From Rubrivivax sp. (GTDB lineage Bacteria; Pseudomonadota; Gammaproteobacteria; Burkholderiales; Burkholderiaceae_C), in contig JAEUPB010000010.1 in assembly GCA_016789955.1 (NCBI GenBank), forward strand, positions 1-64,000: 64,000 nucleotides of DNA, written 5' to 3'. Below, one piece after another: positions 16,755 through 27,706 of this stretch. The notes under the pieces are model-generated. The model had not been told where the DNA came from. It saw only the letters and a program-made list of their open reading frames with translations, and searched no databases. Position numbers and translations under genes: made by a program. Position 1 is the first letter of the stretch. Each line of letters starts with the position of its first letter.

Positions 16755-17705
16755 ATGAACCCGAGCCTGACCCACACCGCCCCCACGTCTGCCGGCGTGC
16801 GGCACGGCGACGGTGGCGCGCCCAGCGTGGCGCTGGTCGCCGACGACGGCCGCCACCTGGCCGCCACCTGGCACGAGCCGCCCGCAGGCGCCGCGCGCGC
16901 GGTGGCGGTGATGCATGCGGCCACCGGCGTGCCGCGCGGCTACTACCGCGCGTTCGCCGTGTGGCTGGCGGAGCAGGGCTACGCGGTGCTGACCTACGAC
17001 TATCGCGGCATCGGCGGCTCGCGGCGCCGGCCGATCCGCGACGACCGCGCCTCGATGCGCGACTGGGCGGTGCTCGACATGAGCGCCGCGCATGCCGCGG
17101 CCGATGCCCGCCGCCGCGCCGGCACCGCCGACGAACTGCCGCTGCTGCTGCTGGGCCACTCCTTCGGCGGCAACAGCCTCGCATTCGCACGCGGCGTGGA
17201 GCAGGCCGACGCGATCCTGCTCGTGGCGTCGCAGATCCCGGTGGTGCACCACTTCCCGGGGTGGCGGCGCTGGGGGGCCGCATTCTTCTTCCGCGCCTGG
17301 GTGCCGCTGGTGACGCGCCTCTGCGGCTTCCTGCCGGCCTGGGCCAACGGCGGCGGCGAGGCGGTGCCGCGGGAGGCGGCGCTGCAGTGGTGCGACTGGG
17401 GCACGCGCGAGGCCTGGGCCTATTCCGACCCGGCGATGCAGCCGCACCGCGCGGTGGGCGCCGTGGTCTCGCCGGTGCACCTGTGGCACGTCAGCGACGA
17501 CCTGACCTATGCGCCGCCGGGCGCCGTCGACGCGCTGGCGGCGCAGTTCCGCAACGCCTCGGTGCAGCGGCACGGCGTCACACCGCAGGAGGTCGGCCAG
17601 CAGCGGCTCGGCCACTTCGGCGCGTTCCGGCGCGAGCCGGGTGCGCAGCTGTGGCAGCGGCTGCTGGCGCCGATCGAAGCGGCGACGCCGCGCTTGCGCC
17701 GCTGA
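16755..17705 (+). CDS. Alpha/beta-fold hydrolase
   Basis: The 316-residue protein has an alpha/beta hydrolase fold with nucleophile elbow GHSFGGNS (Ser136), a preceding strand-turn TYDYRGIGGS, and a C-terminal His in GHFGAFR. It is probably a cytoplasmic esterase or lipase-like enzyme; no signal peptide is seen. ATG 16755 is favoured by GGAAAGGAA 5 bases upstream over an in-frame GTG at 16731. It is transcribed away from the LysR gene. The substrate is unknown. Confidence 0.85.
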   Translation: MNPSLTHTAPTSAGVRHGDGGAPSVALVADDGRHLAATWHEPPAGAARAVAVMHAATGVPRGYYRAFAVWLAEQGYAVLTYDYRGIGGSRRRPIRDDRASMRDWAVLDMSAAHAAADARRRAGTADELPLLLLGHSFGGNSLAFARGVEQADAILLVASQIPVVHHFPGWRRWGAAFFFRAWVPLVTRLCGFLPAWANGGGEAVPREAALQWCDWGTREAWAYSDPAMQPHRAVGAVVSPVHLWHVSDDLTYAPPGAVDALAAQFRNASVQRHGVTPQEVGQQRLGHFGAFRREPGAQLWQRLLAPIEAATPRLRR

Positions 17706-17726
17706 CTGCTGCGGGCGTCTCCGGCC

Positions 17727-19040
17727 TCAGCCCGGCCGGCCATCCACCCGCGGCTGTCCCAGCCACGCGCCGTAGCGCAGCGCCCAGCCGGCGCACGCGG
17801 CCACCCACAGGTGCGCGGCCAGCAGCGTGAACGACGGCGGCAGCGCCGGCGCCAGTGCCACGCCCACGCGGGCCAGCGCGGCGGCCTGCAGCGTCCAGTA
17901 CAGCGCCCAGGCCATGTTGTCGGCGGCCAGCGGGCGGCCGCTGTGGCCGGCTGCCACGCGCGTGATCATCGCCACCAGCGTCGCGCCCAGGTAGCCCATC
18001 GTCAACGCGTGCAGCGGCGCCAGGCCCAGGCCCGCGTCGTCACCGAGGAAGGCGATGCGCAGGTGCGAGATCGCGGCCAGCCCGAGCGCCACCGCCAGCC
18101 ACACGAAGCCACCGTGCAGCATCGCCAGCAGGCGGATCGACAGGCTCTGCACCAGGCCCCAGCGCACCGCCAGCCAGCCCAGCCCCGCGGCGGCCGGCAG
18201 CAGCAGCGCACCGGCGATGCCGTGCGCCCAGGCCGGCAGCGGCCCGACCAGCACCTGCGCCACCTCGGCCGCGGCCGCGATGCCCAGTGCGGCGAGCATC
18301 GCGCCCAGCAACGCGTTGGGCCGCCACGCGTCCATCGAGGGCAGCGCGGAGGCTGTGAAGAACGGGATCATGCGGTGCGAGACGATCGCGAAGGTCGGCG
18401 CGAGGAAGCCCCACAGCGCGAGCTGCGCCGCGGCGCGCGCCCACGGCACCGAGCCGGCCGCCAGCGCGACGACCGCGATGGCCATCGCCAGCACCCCGAG
18501 CCCGCAGGCCACGGCCACGCCGGTGGCGTGCAGGCGATCGGGTACCGGGCTCGTGCGCAGCAGCCGCAGGTAGCGCAGCAGCAGCGCGGCCCAGGCCGCG
18601 CCCGTCAGCGCGAGGCCGGCCGCGGCGAGCCATGCATGCACGTGGAAGCCCAGGCCGGCGATCAACCCGCCGGCCATGTACGCGGCCACCGCGGGCACGA
18701 GCGCGGCGCCTTCCACCGGCGGCTGGCCCAGCCAGCGCGGCCCGGCGGTGTACAGGAAGCCGACCATGAAGAGCGGCATGAACCCGAGCGCCATCGCCAG
18801 GCCATGTGCCACCGGCGGCACCACCGCCCAGGGCACGGCCACGCCCGCGTGGCGCAGTGCCAGCGACGCGGCCCACCACACCGCGGTGAGCGCGAGCATC
18901 ACCGCGCCGGCGAAGAAGCCCACGCGGTGCGGCGCGCTGGCCAGCCGGGCCAGGCGCCAGCGCATGTCGAAGGGCGGGGCCTTGGGTGCGAACGACGGCG
19001 CGGCCGCGGCGGCGCGGATGGGGATCGAGGTCGGGGGCAT
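17727..19040 (-). CDS. NnrS-family membrane protein
   Basis: The protein of about 437 residues has twelve predicted membrane helices and the NnrS landmarks: HRVGFFAGA at the start, GFMPLFMVGFLYTAGPRWL, and the ALTMGYLGATLVAMITRVAAGHSGR segment with conserved His and Arg. NnrS is a haem- and copper-containing membrane protein that protects against nitric oxide stress in some bacteria. The start is uncertain: ATG 19040 has no clear ribosome-binding site, and a GTG at 19076 is possible. No denitrification gene lies nearby. Confidence 0.85.
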   Translation of the reverse strand: MPPTSIPIRAAAAAPSFAPKAPPFDMRWRLARLASAPHRVGFFAGAVMLALTAVWWAASLALRHAGVAVPWAVVPPVAHGLAMALGFMPLFMVGFLYTAGPRWLGQPPVEGAALVPAVAAYMAGGLIAGLGFHVHAWLAAAGLALTGAAWAALLLRYLRLLRTSPVPDRLHATGVAVACGLGVLAMAIAVVALAAGSVPWARAAAQLALWGFLAPTFAIVSHRMIPFFTASALPSMDAWRPNALLGAMLAALGIAAAAEVAQVLVGPLPAWAHGIAGALLLPAAAGLGWLAVRWGLVQSLSIRLLAMLHGGFVWLAVALGLAAISHLRIAFLGDDAGLGLAPLHALTMGYLGATLVAMITRVAAGHSGRPLAADNMAWALYWTLQAAALARVGVALAPALPPSFTLLAAHLWVAACAGWALRYGAWLGQPRVDGRPG

Positions 19041-19095
19041 GGGAGGGACGGGAGATCGAAGTCGATGCGGCGGCACCTTCAGGGCCGCCGCGGCA

Positions 19096-20301
19096 TCAGG
19101 CCGGCGTGCCCAGCGGCACGTCGGGCGACAGCAGCCGCAGCAGGAGGTCGCGCACGGCGACGATCTGCGCGCCGAACGGCAGTGCGCCGGCGCCGCGGAA
19201 GAACAGGCCCTTGGCGAGGTCGCCGCGCAGGGCCGCGGCCAACTGGCGGTCGATGCAGAACTGGCCCCAGCTCGCGATGCCGTCGCGCAGCCCGCACTGC
19301 GCCAGGCAGTCGAAGTCCAGCGTGCAGCGCGACTTGCTGCGCGCCTTCTGCTGCAGCGCCGGCTCGGCCTTCAGGTACTTGGCGAGCCACGGCGTCAGCA
19401 CGCCGCGTGCCGGCAGGCCGGCCACGCTGGTGAACTCCACCACCTGCTCGTCGCGCGCCTCGGCCAGCACACGCTTGAAGGTCTCGTGCGCGTCGCACTC
19501 GTGCGTGGCCACGAACGGCGTGCCCAGTTGCACCGCCGCGGCGCCCAGCGCCTGCAGCCGGGCGATGTCCTCGCGCGTGCGGATCCCGCCGGCGGCGATC
19601 ACCGGCACGCGGCGTTCCAGGCCTTGTGCGCGCAGCAGCTCCACCACCTCGGGGATCACGCGCTCGAAGTCGAAGCGCGGGTCGTGCACGTCGGCCACCT
19701 TGGCCGCGCCGAGGTGGCCGCCGGCCCAGCCCGGATGCTCGATGACGATCGCATCGGGGTGGCGCTGGCGGCGCTCCCACTTGCGCATCACGAGTGCCAC
19801 GCCGCGTGCGTCCGACAGGATCGGGATCAGCAGGGCCTTCGGATGCTCGCGCGCCATCTCGGGCAGGTCCAGCGGCAGCCCCGCGCCCACCACCACCGCA
19901 TCGGCACCGGCCTCCAGCGAGGTGCGCACGTAGGCGGCGTACTCCGACACCGCGCGCATCACGTTCACCGCGATCAGCCCGCGGCCTTGCGACAGCTCGC
20001 GCGCCAGGCCGATCTCGCGCTTCAGCGCCGCGATGTTGGCCGCGTCGATCGCCGCCTTGGCCTCGGGGCCGGGCGGCAGGTGCTGCGTGGCCGCCATCAG
20101 GTCGGCATGGTGGCGGCGCAGGTCCACCGACGACAGCGTGCCGACTGCGTTGCAGGCTGCCACCGAGCCGGCCAGGCGGTGCGCCGACACGCCCACGCCC
20201 ATGCCACCCTGCACGATGGGCAGCAGCGTGCGGCCGCCCAGGTGCAGCGGGGCGAGGCCGCTCGAGGCCAGTGCGTCGGCAAGCAGGGCAGGGCCATCCA
20301 T
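19096..20301 (-). CDS. Nitronate monooxygenase/2-nitropropane dioxygenase-family enzyme
   Basis: The 401-residue FMN enzyme of the NPD family has a TIM barrel with GGMGVGVSAHRLAGSVA at the start, VIVGAG-like VVVGAGLPLD, and the phosphate-binding PVIAAGGIRTREDIARLQALGAAAVQLGT near the end. The ATG at 20301 lies 11 bases after GGAGG; an upstream ATG abuts that site directly. Relatives oxidise alkyl nitronates such as propionate-3-nitronate, but others are enoyl reductase-like, so the substrate is not certain. It may share a transcript with the nnrS gene. Confidence 0.82.
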   Translation of the reverse strand: MDGPALLADALASSGLAPLHLGGRTLLPIVQGGMGVGVSAHRLAGSVAACNAVGTLSSVDLRRHHADLMAATQHLPPGPEAKAAIDAANIAALKREIGLARELSQGRGLIAVNVMRAVSEYAAYVRTSLEAGADAVVVGAGLPLDLPEMAREHPKALLIPILSDARGVALVMRKWERRQRHPDAIVIEHPGWAGGHLGAAKVADVHDPRFDFERVIPEVVELLRAQGLERRVPVIAAGGIRTREDIARLQALGAAAVQLGTPFVATHECDAHETFKRVLAEARDEQVVEFTSVAGLPARGVLTPWLAKYLKAEPALQQKARSKSRCTLDFDCLAQCGLRDGIASWGQFCIDRQLAAALRGDLAKGLFFRGAGALPFGAQIVAVRDLLLRLLSPDVPLGTPA

Positions 20302-20402
20302 GGTCGCGGGCATCCTCCGGATCGTGGCGGGCACTCTAGGCGGCGCAGGGCCGCCGGACCTTGATCCACGTCAGCCCATGGCGATCGTGTACCGTGCCGG
20401 CC

Positions 20403-21533
20403 GTGCCCGCACCGACCCCTGTTCCCCCTCCCGTCACCGTGACCCACTGCGCCTCGGCATCGTTCGAGGCCGCCTGCCGCGTGGATGCGCTGCCGGCGGG
20501 CCACCGCGCGCGGCGCCTGCACGGCCACGGCTACCTGGCGAAGCTGCGGAGCAGGCTGCCGGCGGGCTGGGCCGCGGTGCCCGGTGGCGAGGTGCGCGCG
20601 CTGCGCGAGCGGCTGGAGGCGGCGGTTGCGCCGCTGGACTACGCGCTGCTGAACGACCAGGTGCACGAGCCCACCGACGAGAACGTCGCGCGCTGGCTGC
20701 GCGAACGGCTGCAGGGCTCGGGCGACGTGCTGCAGATCGGCGTGCAGAGCACCGCGCACAGCGGCGTGGACCTGATCGCCGGCTCGGGCGGCGACGACGC
20801 CCACGTGTGGCGCCGCTACGCCTTCCAGTCGGCGCACCGGCTGCCGCACGTGCCACCGGGGCACCCGTGCGGGCGGCTGCACGGCCACGGTTTCGAGGTC
20901 ATCGTGCACGCCAACGCGCCGCTGGGCACGCGCGACCTGGCCATCGACTACGACCACCTCGACGCGCTGTGGGCGCCGCTGCACGCGCAGCTCGACCACC
21001 GCTGCCTGAACGAGCTGCCGGGGCTGGCCAACCCCACCAGCGAGGTGCTGTCGCAGTGGCTGTGGCAACGGCTGAAGCCGGCGCTGCCCGAGCTCTCGTG
21101 GGTGACGGTGTACGAGACGGCCAGCTCGGGTGCGAACTTCGACGGCGACCACTTCCGCATCTGGAAGGAGTTCAGCTTCGACAGCGCACTGCGCGTGGCC
21201 CGTGCGCCGGCCGGCGATGCGCTCGGCCGCGTGCACGGCCACACCTACGTGCTGCGGCTGCACCTGCGCGCGCCGCTGGACGACGTGCTCGGCTGGACGG
21301 TCGACTACGGCGACGTGAAGCGCCTCTTCGCGCCGGTGTTCGCGCGCATCGACCACCACCCGCTGCACGAGATCGAGGGCCTGGCCGACGCCGACACGAC
21401 GACGCTGGCGCGCTGGATCCACGACCGCGCGCGCGAGGTGCTGCCGCAGCTCGACCGCATCGACCTGTACGAAACGCGCGGCAGCGGTGCCATCGTCTGC
21501 ACCGGCGAGGACGGCCCGGCGCTGCCGGTGTGA
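20403..21533 (+). CDS. Triple-domain 6-carboxytetrahydropterin synthase-like protein (QueD fusion)
   Basis: The 376-residue chain contains three tandem PTPS/QueD domains, each marked by HGH: domain 1 (about 12-130, His40/His42), domain 2 (about 137-250, His160/His162) and domain 3 (about 255-376, His278/His280). Only domain 2 keeps the full site: zinc His145 in FQSAHRL, catalytic Cys156 in HPCGRLHGH, LDHRCLN, PTSE and YET. Domain 1 has Cys for the first zinc His, no catalytic Cys, and DY for the DH pair. Domain 3 has Leu for the zinc His and no Cys. QueD makes 6-carboxy-tetrahydropterin for queuosine. The adjacent queE supports that pathway. The GTG start is tentative. Confidence 0.85.
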   Translation: MPAPTPVPPPVTVTHCASASFEAACRVDALPAGHRARRLHGHGYLAKLRSRLPAGWAAVPGGEVRALRERLEAAVAPLDYALLNDQVHEPTDENVARWLRERLQGSGDVLQIGVQSTAHSGVDLIAGSGGDDAHVWRRYAFQSAHRLPHVPPGHPCGRLHGHGFEVIVHANAPLGTRDLAIDYDHLDALWAPLHAQLDHRCLNELPGLANPTSEVLSQWLWQRLKPALPELSWVTVYETASSGANFDGDHFRIWKEFSFDSALRVARAPAGDALGRVHGHTYVLRLHLRAPLDDVLGWTVDYGDVKRLFAPVFARIDHHPLHEIEGLADADTTTLARWIHDRAREVLPQLDRIDLYETRGSGAIVCTGEDGPALPV

Positions 21534-21564
21534 GTCCGACACGACCCAGCGCGAACGACGACGC

Positions 21565-22209
21565 ATGACCTACACGATCAAGGAGATCTACTACACGCTG
21601 CAGGGCGAGGGCGCGCAGACCGGCCGCGCGGCGGTGTTCTGCCGCTTCGCCGGCTGCAACCTGTGGAGCGGGCGCGAGGAGGATCGCGCCACCGCGGTCT
21701 GCACCTTCTGCGACACCGACTTCATCGGCACCGACGGCCCGGGCGGCGGCAAGTTCGCCACCGCCGCGCTGCTGGCCGAGGCGGTGGCGGCGCACTGGCC
21801 CGCCGGCGAGGCCGCGGCCGGCAGCCGCCCGCTGGTCGTGTGCACCGGCGGCGAGCCGCTGCTGCAGCTCGATGCCGAGGCGATCGCCGCGCTGCATGCC
21901 CACGGTTTCGAGGTGGCGGTGGAGACCAACGGCACTCAGCCGGCGCCGCCGGGCCTGGACTGGATCTGCGTCAGCCCGAAGGCCGCGGCACCGGTGGTGC
22001 TCACGCGAGCCCACGAGCTGAAGCTCGTCTACCCGCAGCCGCAGGCGATGCCGGAACGCTTCGAGCACCTCGACGTGCAGCACCGCTTCCTGCAGCCGAT
22101 GGACGGCCCGCTGCAGCGCCGCCACATCGATGCAGCCATCGCCTACTGCCTGGCGCACCCGCGCTGGCGGCTGAGCCTGCAGACGCACAAGCTGACCGGC
22201 ATCCCGTAG
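21565..22209 (+). CDS. queE: 7-carboxy-7-deazaguanine synthase (QueE)
   Basis: The 214-residue radical-SAM enzyme converts 6-carboxytetrahydropterin to 7-carboxy-7-deazaguanine, the second deazapurine step after QueD. The opening IKEIYYTLQGEGAQTGRAAVFCRFAGC is typical. The cluster-binding cysteines are spaced CX14CX2C (ending CTFCDTDF) instead of the CX3CX2C of most radical-SAM proteins. This insertion is known from the Burkholderia multivorans enzyme. CTGGEPLLQ follows as the SAM-binding strand. It starts 31 bases after the QueD fusion and is probably co-transcribed. Confidence 0.95.
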   Translation: MTYTIKEIYYTLQGEGAQTGRAAVFCRFAGCNLWSGREEDRATAVCTFCDTDFIGTDGPGGGKFATAALLAEAVAAHWPAGEAAAGSRPLVVCTGGEPLLQLDAEAIAALHAHGFEVAVETNGTQPAPPGLDWICVSPKAAAPVVLTRAHELKLVYPQPQAMPERFEHLDVQHRFLQPMDGPLQRRHIDAAIAYCLAHPRWRLSLQTHKLTGIP

Positions 22210-22217
22210 CCCCCCGG

Positions 22218-22232
22218 CCGGCCTTGGGCCGG
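22218..22232 (+). terminator. GC-rich hairpin after queE
   Basis: CCGGCC pairs with GGCCGG around a TTG loop, starting 8 bases after the queE stop. There is no T-run, so it is at best a weak or Rho-assisted terminator. It separates the queuosine genes from the kinase gene. Confidence 0.3.
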
Positions 22233-22296
22233 AACAGCACGGCGCGCGTGGCGCATTTCCGGCCGCTGCCGCCGGTGGCGCTTCCTACAGTGCGCC

Positions 22297-24756
<2,460 letters not shown>

Positions 24757-24775
24757 ACGCAGGCGTTGGCGCGGG

Positions 24776-25426
24776 TCAGGCTGCGCGCGCCTGCGCCTCC
24801 AGGTCGGCCTGCAGTTCCGGCGGCAGCTTCAGCGAGCGCGCCAGCGCGTCGAGGTAGGCGCGCTCCATCGGCGTCTGCTCATCGGTGACGACCACGCTGG
24901 CGAGGTAGATCTCGGCCGCGCGCTCGGGCGTGTCGATGCCGGCGGCCACGTCGGCCGGGTCCAGCGGGCGGCGCAGCTCGGCATCGACCCAGGCGCGCAG
25001 GTCGGGGTCGGGCAGCCGCTGCAGCTCGACGTCGAGCAACTCTCGCTCGCGGTCGTCGACATGGCCGTCGGACTTGGCGGCCGCGATCATCGCCTTCAGC
25101 AACGCCCGGCCCTGCGCCTCGGCCTGCGGCGCGGGCAGCGCGGCCAGCGGCGTGGCCGCGGGGCCCGTGGGCGCCGCCACGCCCTGGCGCGACTGGTACT
25201 GCTGGTACGCGTGGTACGCCAGTGCGCCCAGCGCGGCGATGCTGCCGACCTTCAGCACCTTGCCGCCGATGGCGCGGCCGCGCCGGTTGCCGATCAGCAG
25301 TCCGAGCAGCCCGCCGCCGGCGGCTCCGACGAGCAGGTCCTTGCGGCCGGCGGCTGACTGGCCCACGCCGGAGAGCGCACCCGCGCCCGAGCGCAACATC
25401 TGCTCCAGCATCTTCATCGCATCCAT
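24776..25426 (-). CDS. DUF533/TerB-like protein
   Basis: The 216-residue protein has a Gly-rich hydrophobic stretch (LLVGAAGGGLLGLLIGNRRGR) near residues 31-51. A C-terminal helical domain of the TerB/DUF533 type follows, with KAMIAAAKSDGHVDDRERELL, an acidic loop common in the family that may bind metal. The ATG was chosen for GGAAGGA upstream. E. coli YebE belongs to the same family and has no firm function. It converges on the kinase gene with 19 bases between them. Confidence 0.8.
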   Translation of the reverse strand: MDAMKMLEQMLRSGAGALSGVGQSAAGRKDLLVGAAGGGLLGLLIGNRRGRAIGGKVLKVGSIAALGALAYHAYQQYQSRQGVAAPTGPAATPLAALPAPQAEAQGRALLKAMIAAAKSDGHVDDRERELLDVELQRLPDPDLRAWVDAELRRPLDPADVAAGIDTPERAAEIYLASVVVTDEQTPMERAYLDALARSLKLPPELQADLEAQARAA

Positions 25427-25505
25427 CGAACGTCCTTCCCTGAGTCGAGGTGGGTGCGGCCACTGTATCGGCAACGCACAATTCCCCGTGCTGCAGCCGC
25501 CCACG

Positions 25506-26084
25506 ATGAACAAGGCCTTCACCCGCGAGACCGACGACGCCCCCGATGACGACGAGGGCGATGCCCCCGGCCTGCCGCCGCTGCCGGCCGGCACGCGCAA
25601 CTACATCACTCCGCAGGGCTACCGGCGGCTGCGCCACGAGCTGATGCAGTTGCTCGACGTCGAGCGGCCCAAGGTCGTCGAAACGGTGTCGTGGGCCGCC
25701 AAGAACGGCGACCGCAGCGAGAACGGCGACTACCTCTACGGCAAGAAGCGGCTGCGCGAGATCGACCGCCGCATCCGCTTCCTCACCAAGCGCCTGGACA
25801 TCGCCGAGGTGGCCGACCCGTCGGCCCACCACGGCAGCGACCAGATCTTTTTCGGCGCCACCGTCACCTACGCCACCGCGCGCGGCGAGGAGCGCACGAT
25901 CACGATCAAGGGCATCGACGAGGCCGACAGCCTGAAGGGCGAGGTGAGCTGGATCGCCCCGATCGCGCGTGCGCTGCTGAAGGCGCGCGAAGGCGACGAG
26001 GTGCAGCTCGCCACGCCCGGCGGCGTCGAGAAGCTCGAGGTGATCGAGGTCCGATACCCCGCGCCGGGCAGCGACCCCGGCTGA
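25506..26084 (+). CDS. greB: Transcription elongation factor GreB
   Basis: The 192-residue GreA/GreB protein has an acidic N-terminal extension, the coiled-coil domain with the catalytic acidic tip ([24 protein letters not shown]), and the C-terminal FKBP-like domain ([20 protein letters not shown]-type motif). It restarts backtracked RNA polymerase by stimulating transcript cleavage. The [10 protein letters not shown] form of the coil is typical of GreB rather than GreA. It is divergent from the TerB-like gene. Confidence 0.93.
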   Translation: MNKAFTRETDDAPDDDEGDAPGLPPLPAGTRNYITPQGYRRLRHELMQLLDVERPKVVETVSWAAKNGDRSENGDYLYGKKRLREIDRRIRFLTKRLDIAEVADPSAHHGSDQIFFGATVTYATARGEERTITIKGIDEADSLKGEVSWIAPIARALLKAREGDEVQLATPGGVEKLEVIEVRYPAPGSDPG

Positions 26085-26143
26085 GGCGGACAATCATGGC
26101 CGTCCCCCTTTCCCTGCTCCCGAACCTCCCGCATCCGAACACC

Positions 26144-27583
26144 ATGAGCTATCCCGACACCCGCCTCTACATCGCCGGCCAGTGGCGCGACGCCGCCGAC
26201 GGCCGCACGCTGAACGTCCACAACCCCGCCACCGGCGCCGTCATCGGCCGTGTGGCCCACGCCGGCAGGCCCGACCTCGACGCTGCGCTCGAGGCCGCGC
26301 AGCAGGGCTTCCTGACCTGGCGCGACCTGCCCGCCGTCGAGCGCGGCAAGGTGATGCGCCGCGCCGCCGCGCTGATGCGCGAGCGCGCCGAGGCCATCGG
26401 CCGGCTGCTCACGCAGGAGCAGGGCAAGCCGCTGGCCGAGGCCAAGATCGAGGCGCTGGCCGCCGCCGACATCATCGAGTGGTTCGCCGACGAATCGTGC
26501 CGCGTCTACGGGCGCATCGTGCCCTCGCGCGGCAACCTCGCGATGCGCCAGATGGTGCTGAAGGACCCGGTCGGCCCGGTGGCCGCCTTCACGCCGTGGA
26601 ACTTCCCGATCAACCAGGTGGTGCGCAAGATCGCGCCGGCGCTGGCCGCCGGCTGCTCGGTGCTCGTGAAGGCGCCCGAGGAGACGCCGGCCGCGCCGGC
26701 CGAGCTGATCCGCGCCTTCGCCGACGCCGGCATCCCCAGCGGCGTGCTGGGCCTCGTGTATGGCAACCCGGCCGAGATCTCGGGCTACCTGATCCCTCAC
26801 CCGGTGATCCGCAAGATCACCTTCACCGGCTCCACGCCGGTGGGCAAGCAGCTCGCCGCGATGGCCGGGCAGCACATGAAGCGCGTCACAATGGAGCTCG
26901 GCGGCCACGCGCCGGTGATCGTCGCCGAAGATGCCGACCTGTCGCTGGCCGTGAAGGCCGCCGGTGGCGCCAAGTTCCGCAACGCGGGCCAGGTGTGCAT
27001 CTCGCCGACGCGGTTCCTCGTGCACAAGAGCATCGCGCAGGACTTCGCCGCGGCGCTGGCCGCACATGCCAAGTCGCTGAAGGTCGGCGACGGCCTGGCC
27101 GACGGCACGCAGATGGGCCCGCTGGCCAACCCGCGCCGGCTCACCGCGATGGCCGAGGTCACGCAGGACGCGGTGGCCAAGGGTGCGAAGCTGCTCACCG
27201 GCGGCGAGCGCATCGGCGAGGCCGGCAACTTCTGGCAGCCGACGATCCTGGCCGACGTGCCGCTGAACGCCAAGGTCTTCAACGACGAGCCGTTCGGCCC
27301 GGTGGCCGCGATCCGCGCCGTCGACTCGCTGGAGGATGCGATCGCCGAGGCCAATCGGCTGCCCTATGGCCTGGCCGGCTACGCGTTCACGCGCTCGCTG
27401 AAGAACGCCGACCTGCTGGCCCGCCGTGTCGAGGTGGGCATGCTGTGGATCAACACGCCGGCGGCACCCAGCGCCGAGATGCCGTTCGGCGGCGTGAAGG
27501 ACTCGGGCTACGGCTCCGAGGGCGGCCCCGAGGCGGTGGAGGCGTACCTGAACGTGCGCGCGATCGCGGTGATGAACGTCTGA
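26144..27583 (+). CDS. NAD(P)-dependent aldehyde dehydrogenase, succinate-semialdehyde type
   Basis: The 479-residue aldehyde dehydrogenase has the cofactor segment [22 protein letters not shown], the FTGSTPVGK turn, catalytic Glu in [11 protein letters not shown] and catalytic Cys in [12 protein letters not shown]. It ends with [15 protein letters not shown]. It closely resembles enzymes annotated as NAD-dependent succinate-semialdehyde dehydrogenase in Burkholderiales, but 2-oxoglutarate- and glycolaldehyde-type members share these motifs. A second in-frame ATG at 26096 is possible; 26144 gives the usual N-terminus ([12 protein letters not shown]). It stands alone, so it has no pathway context. 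Confidence 0.85.
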   Translation: MSYPDTRLYIAGQWRDAADGRTLNVHNPATGAVIGRVAHAGRPDLDAALEAAQQGFLTWRDLPAVERGKVMRRAAALMRERAEAIGRLLTQEQGKPLAEAKIEALAAADIIEWFADESCRVYGRIVPSRGNLAMRQMVLKDPVGPVAAFTPWNFPINQVVRKIAPALAAGCSVLVKAPEETPAAPAELIRAFADAGIPSGVLGLVYGNPAEISGYLIPHPVIRKITFTGSTPVGKQLAAMAGQHMKRVTMELGGHAPVIVAEDADLSLAVKAAGGAKFRNAGQVCISPTRFLVHKSIAQDFAAALAAHAKSLKVGDGLADGTQMGPLANPRRLTAMAEVTQDAVAKGAKLLTGGERIGEAGNFWQPTILADVPLNAKVFNDEPFGPVAAIRAVDSLEDAIAEANRLPYGLAGYAFTRSLKNADLLARRVEVGMLWINTPAAPSAEMPFGGVKDSGYGSEGGPEAVEAYLNVRAIAVMNV

Positions 27584-27706
27584 TCTGATGCATGACTTCG
27601 TGGGATCGGGGTCGACTTCGGCCCTGACCCGGGCGGCCTTGCGCGCGATCAACCGGGCCGCCGTCCCCGGCCCCCGCGGTGGCTGACGGCGGGGGATCAT
27701 CCCCGT

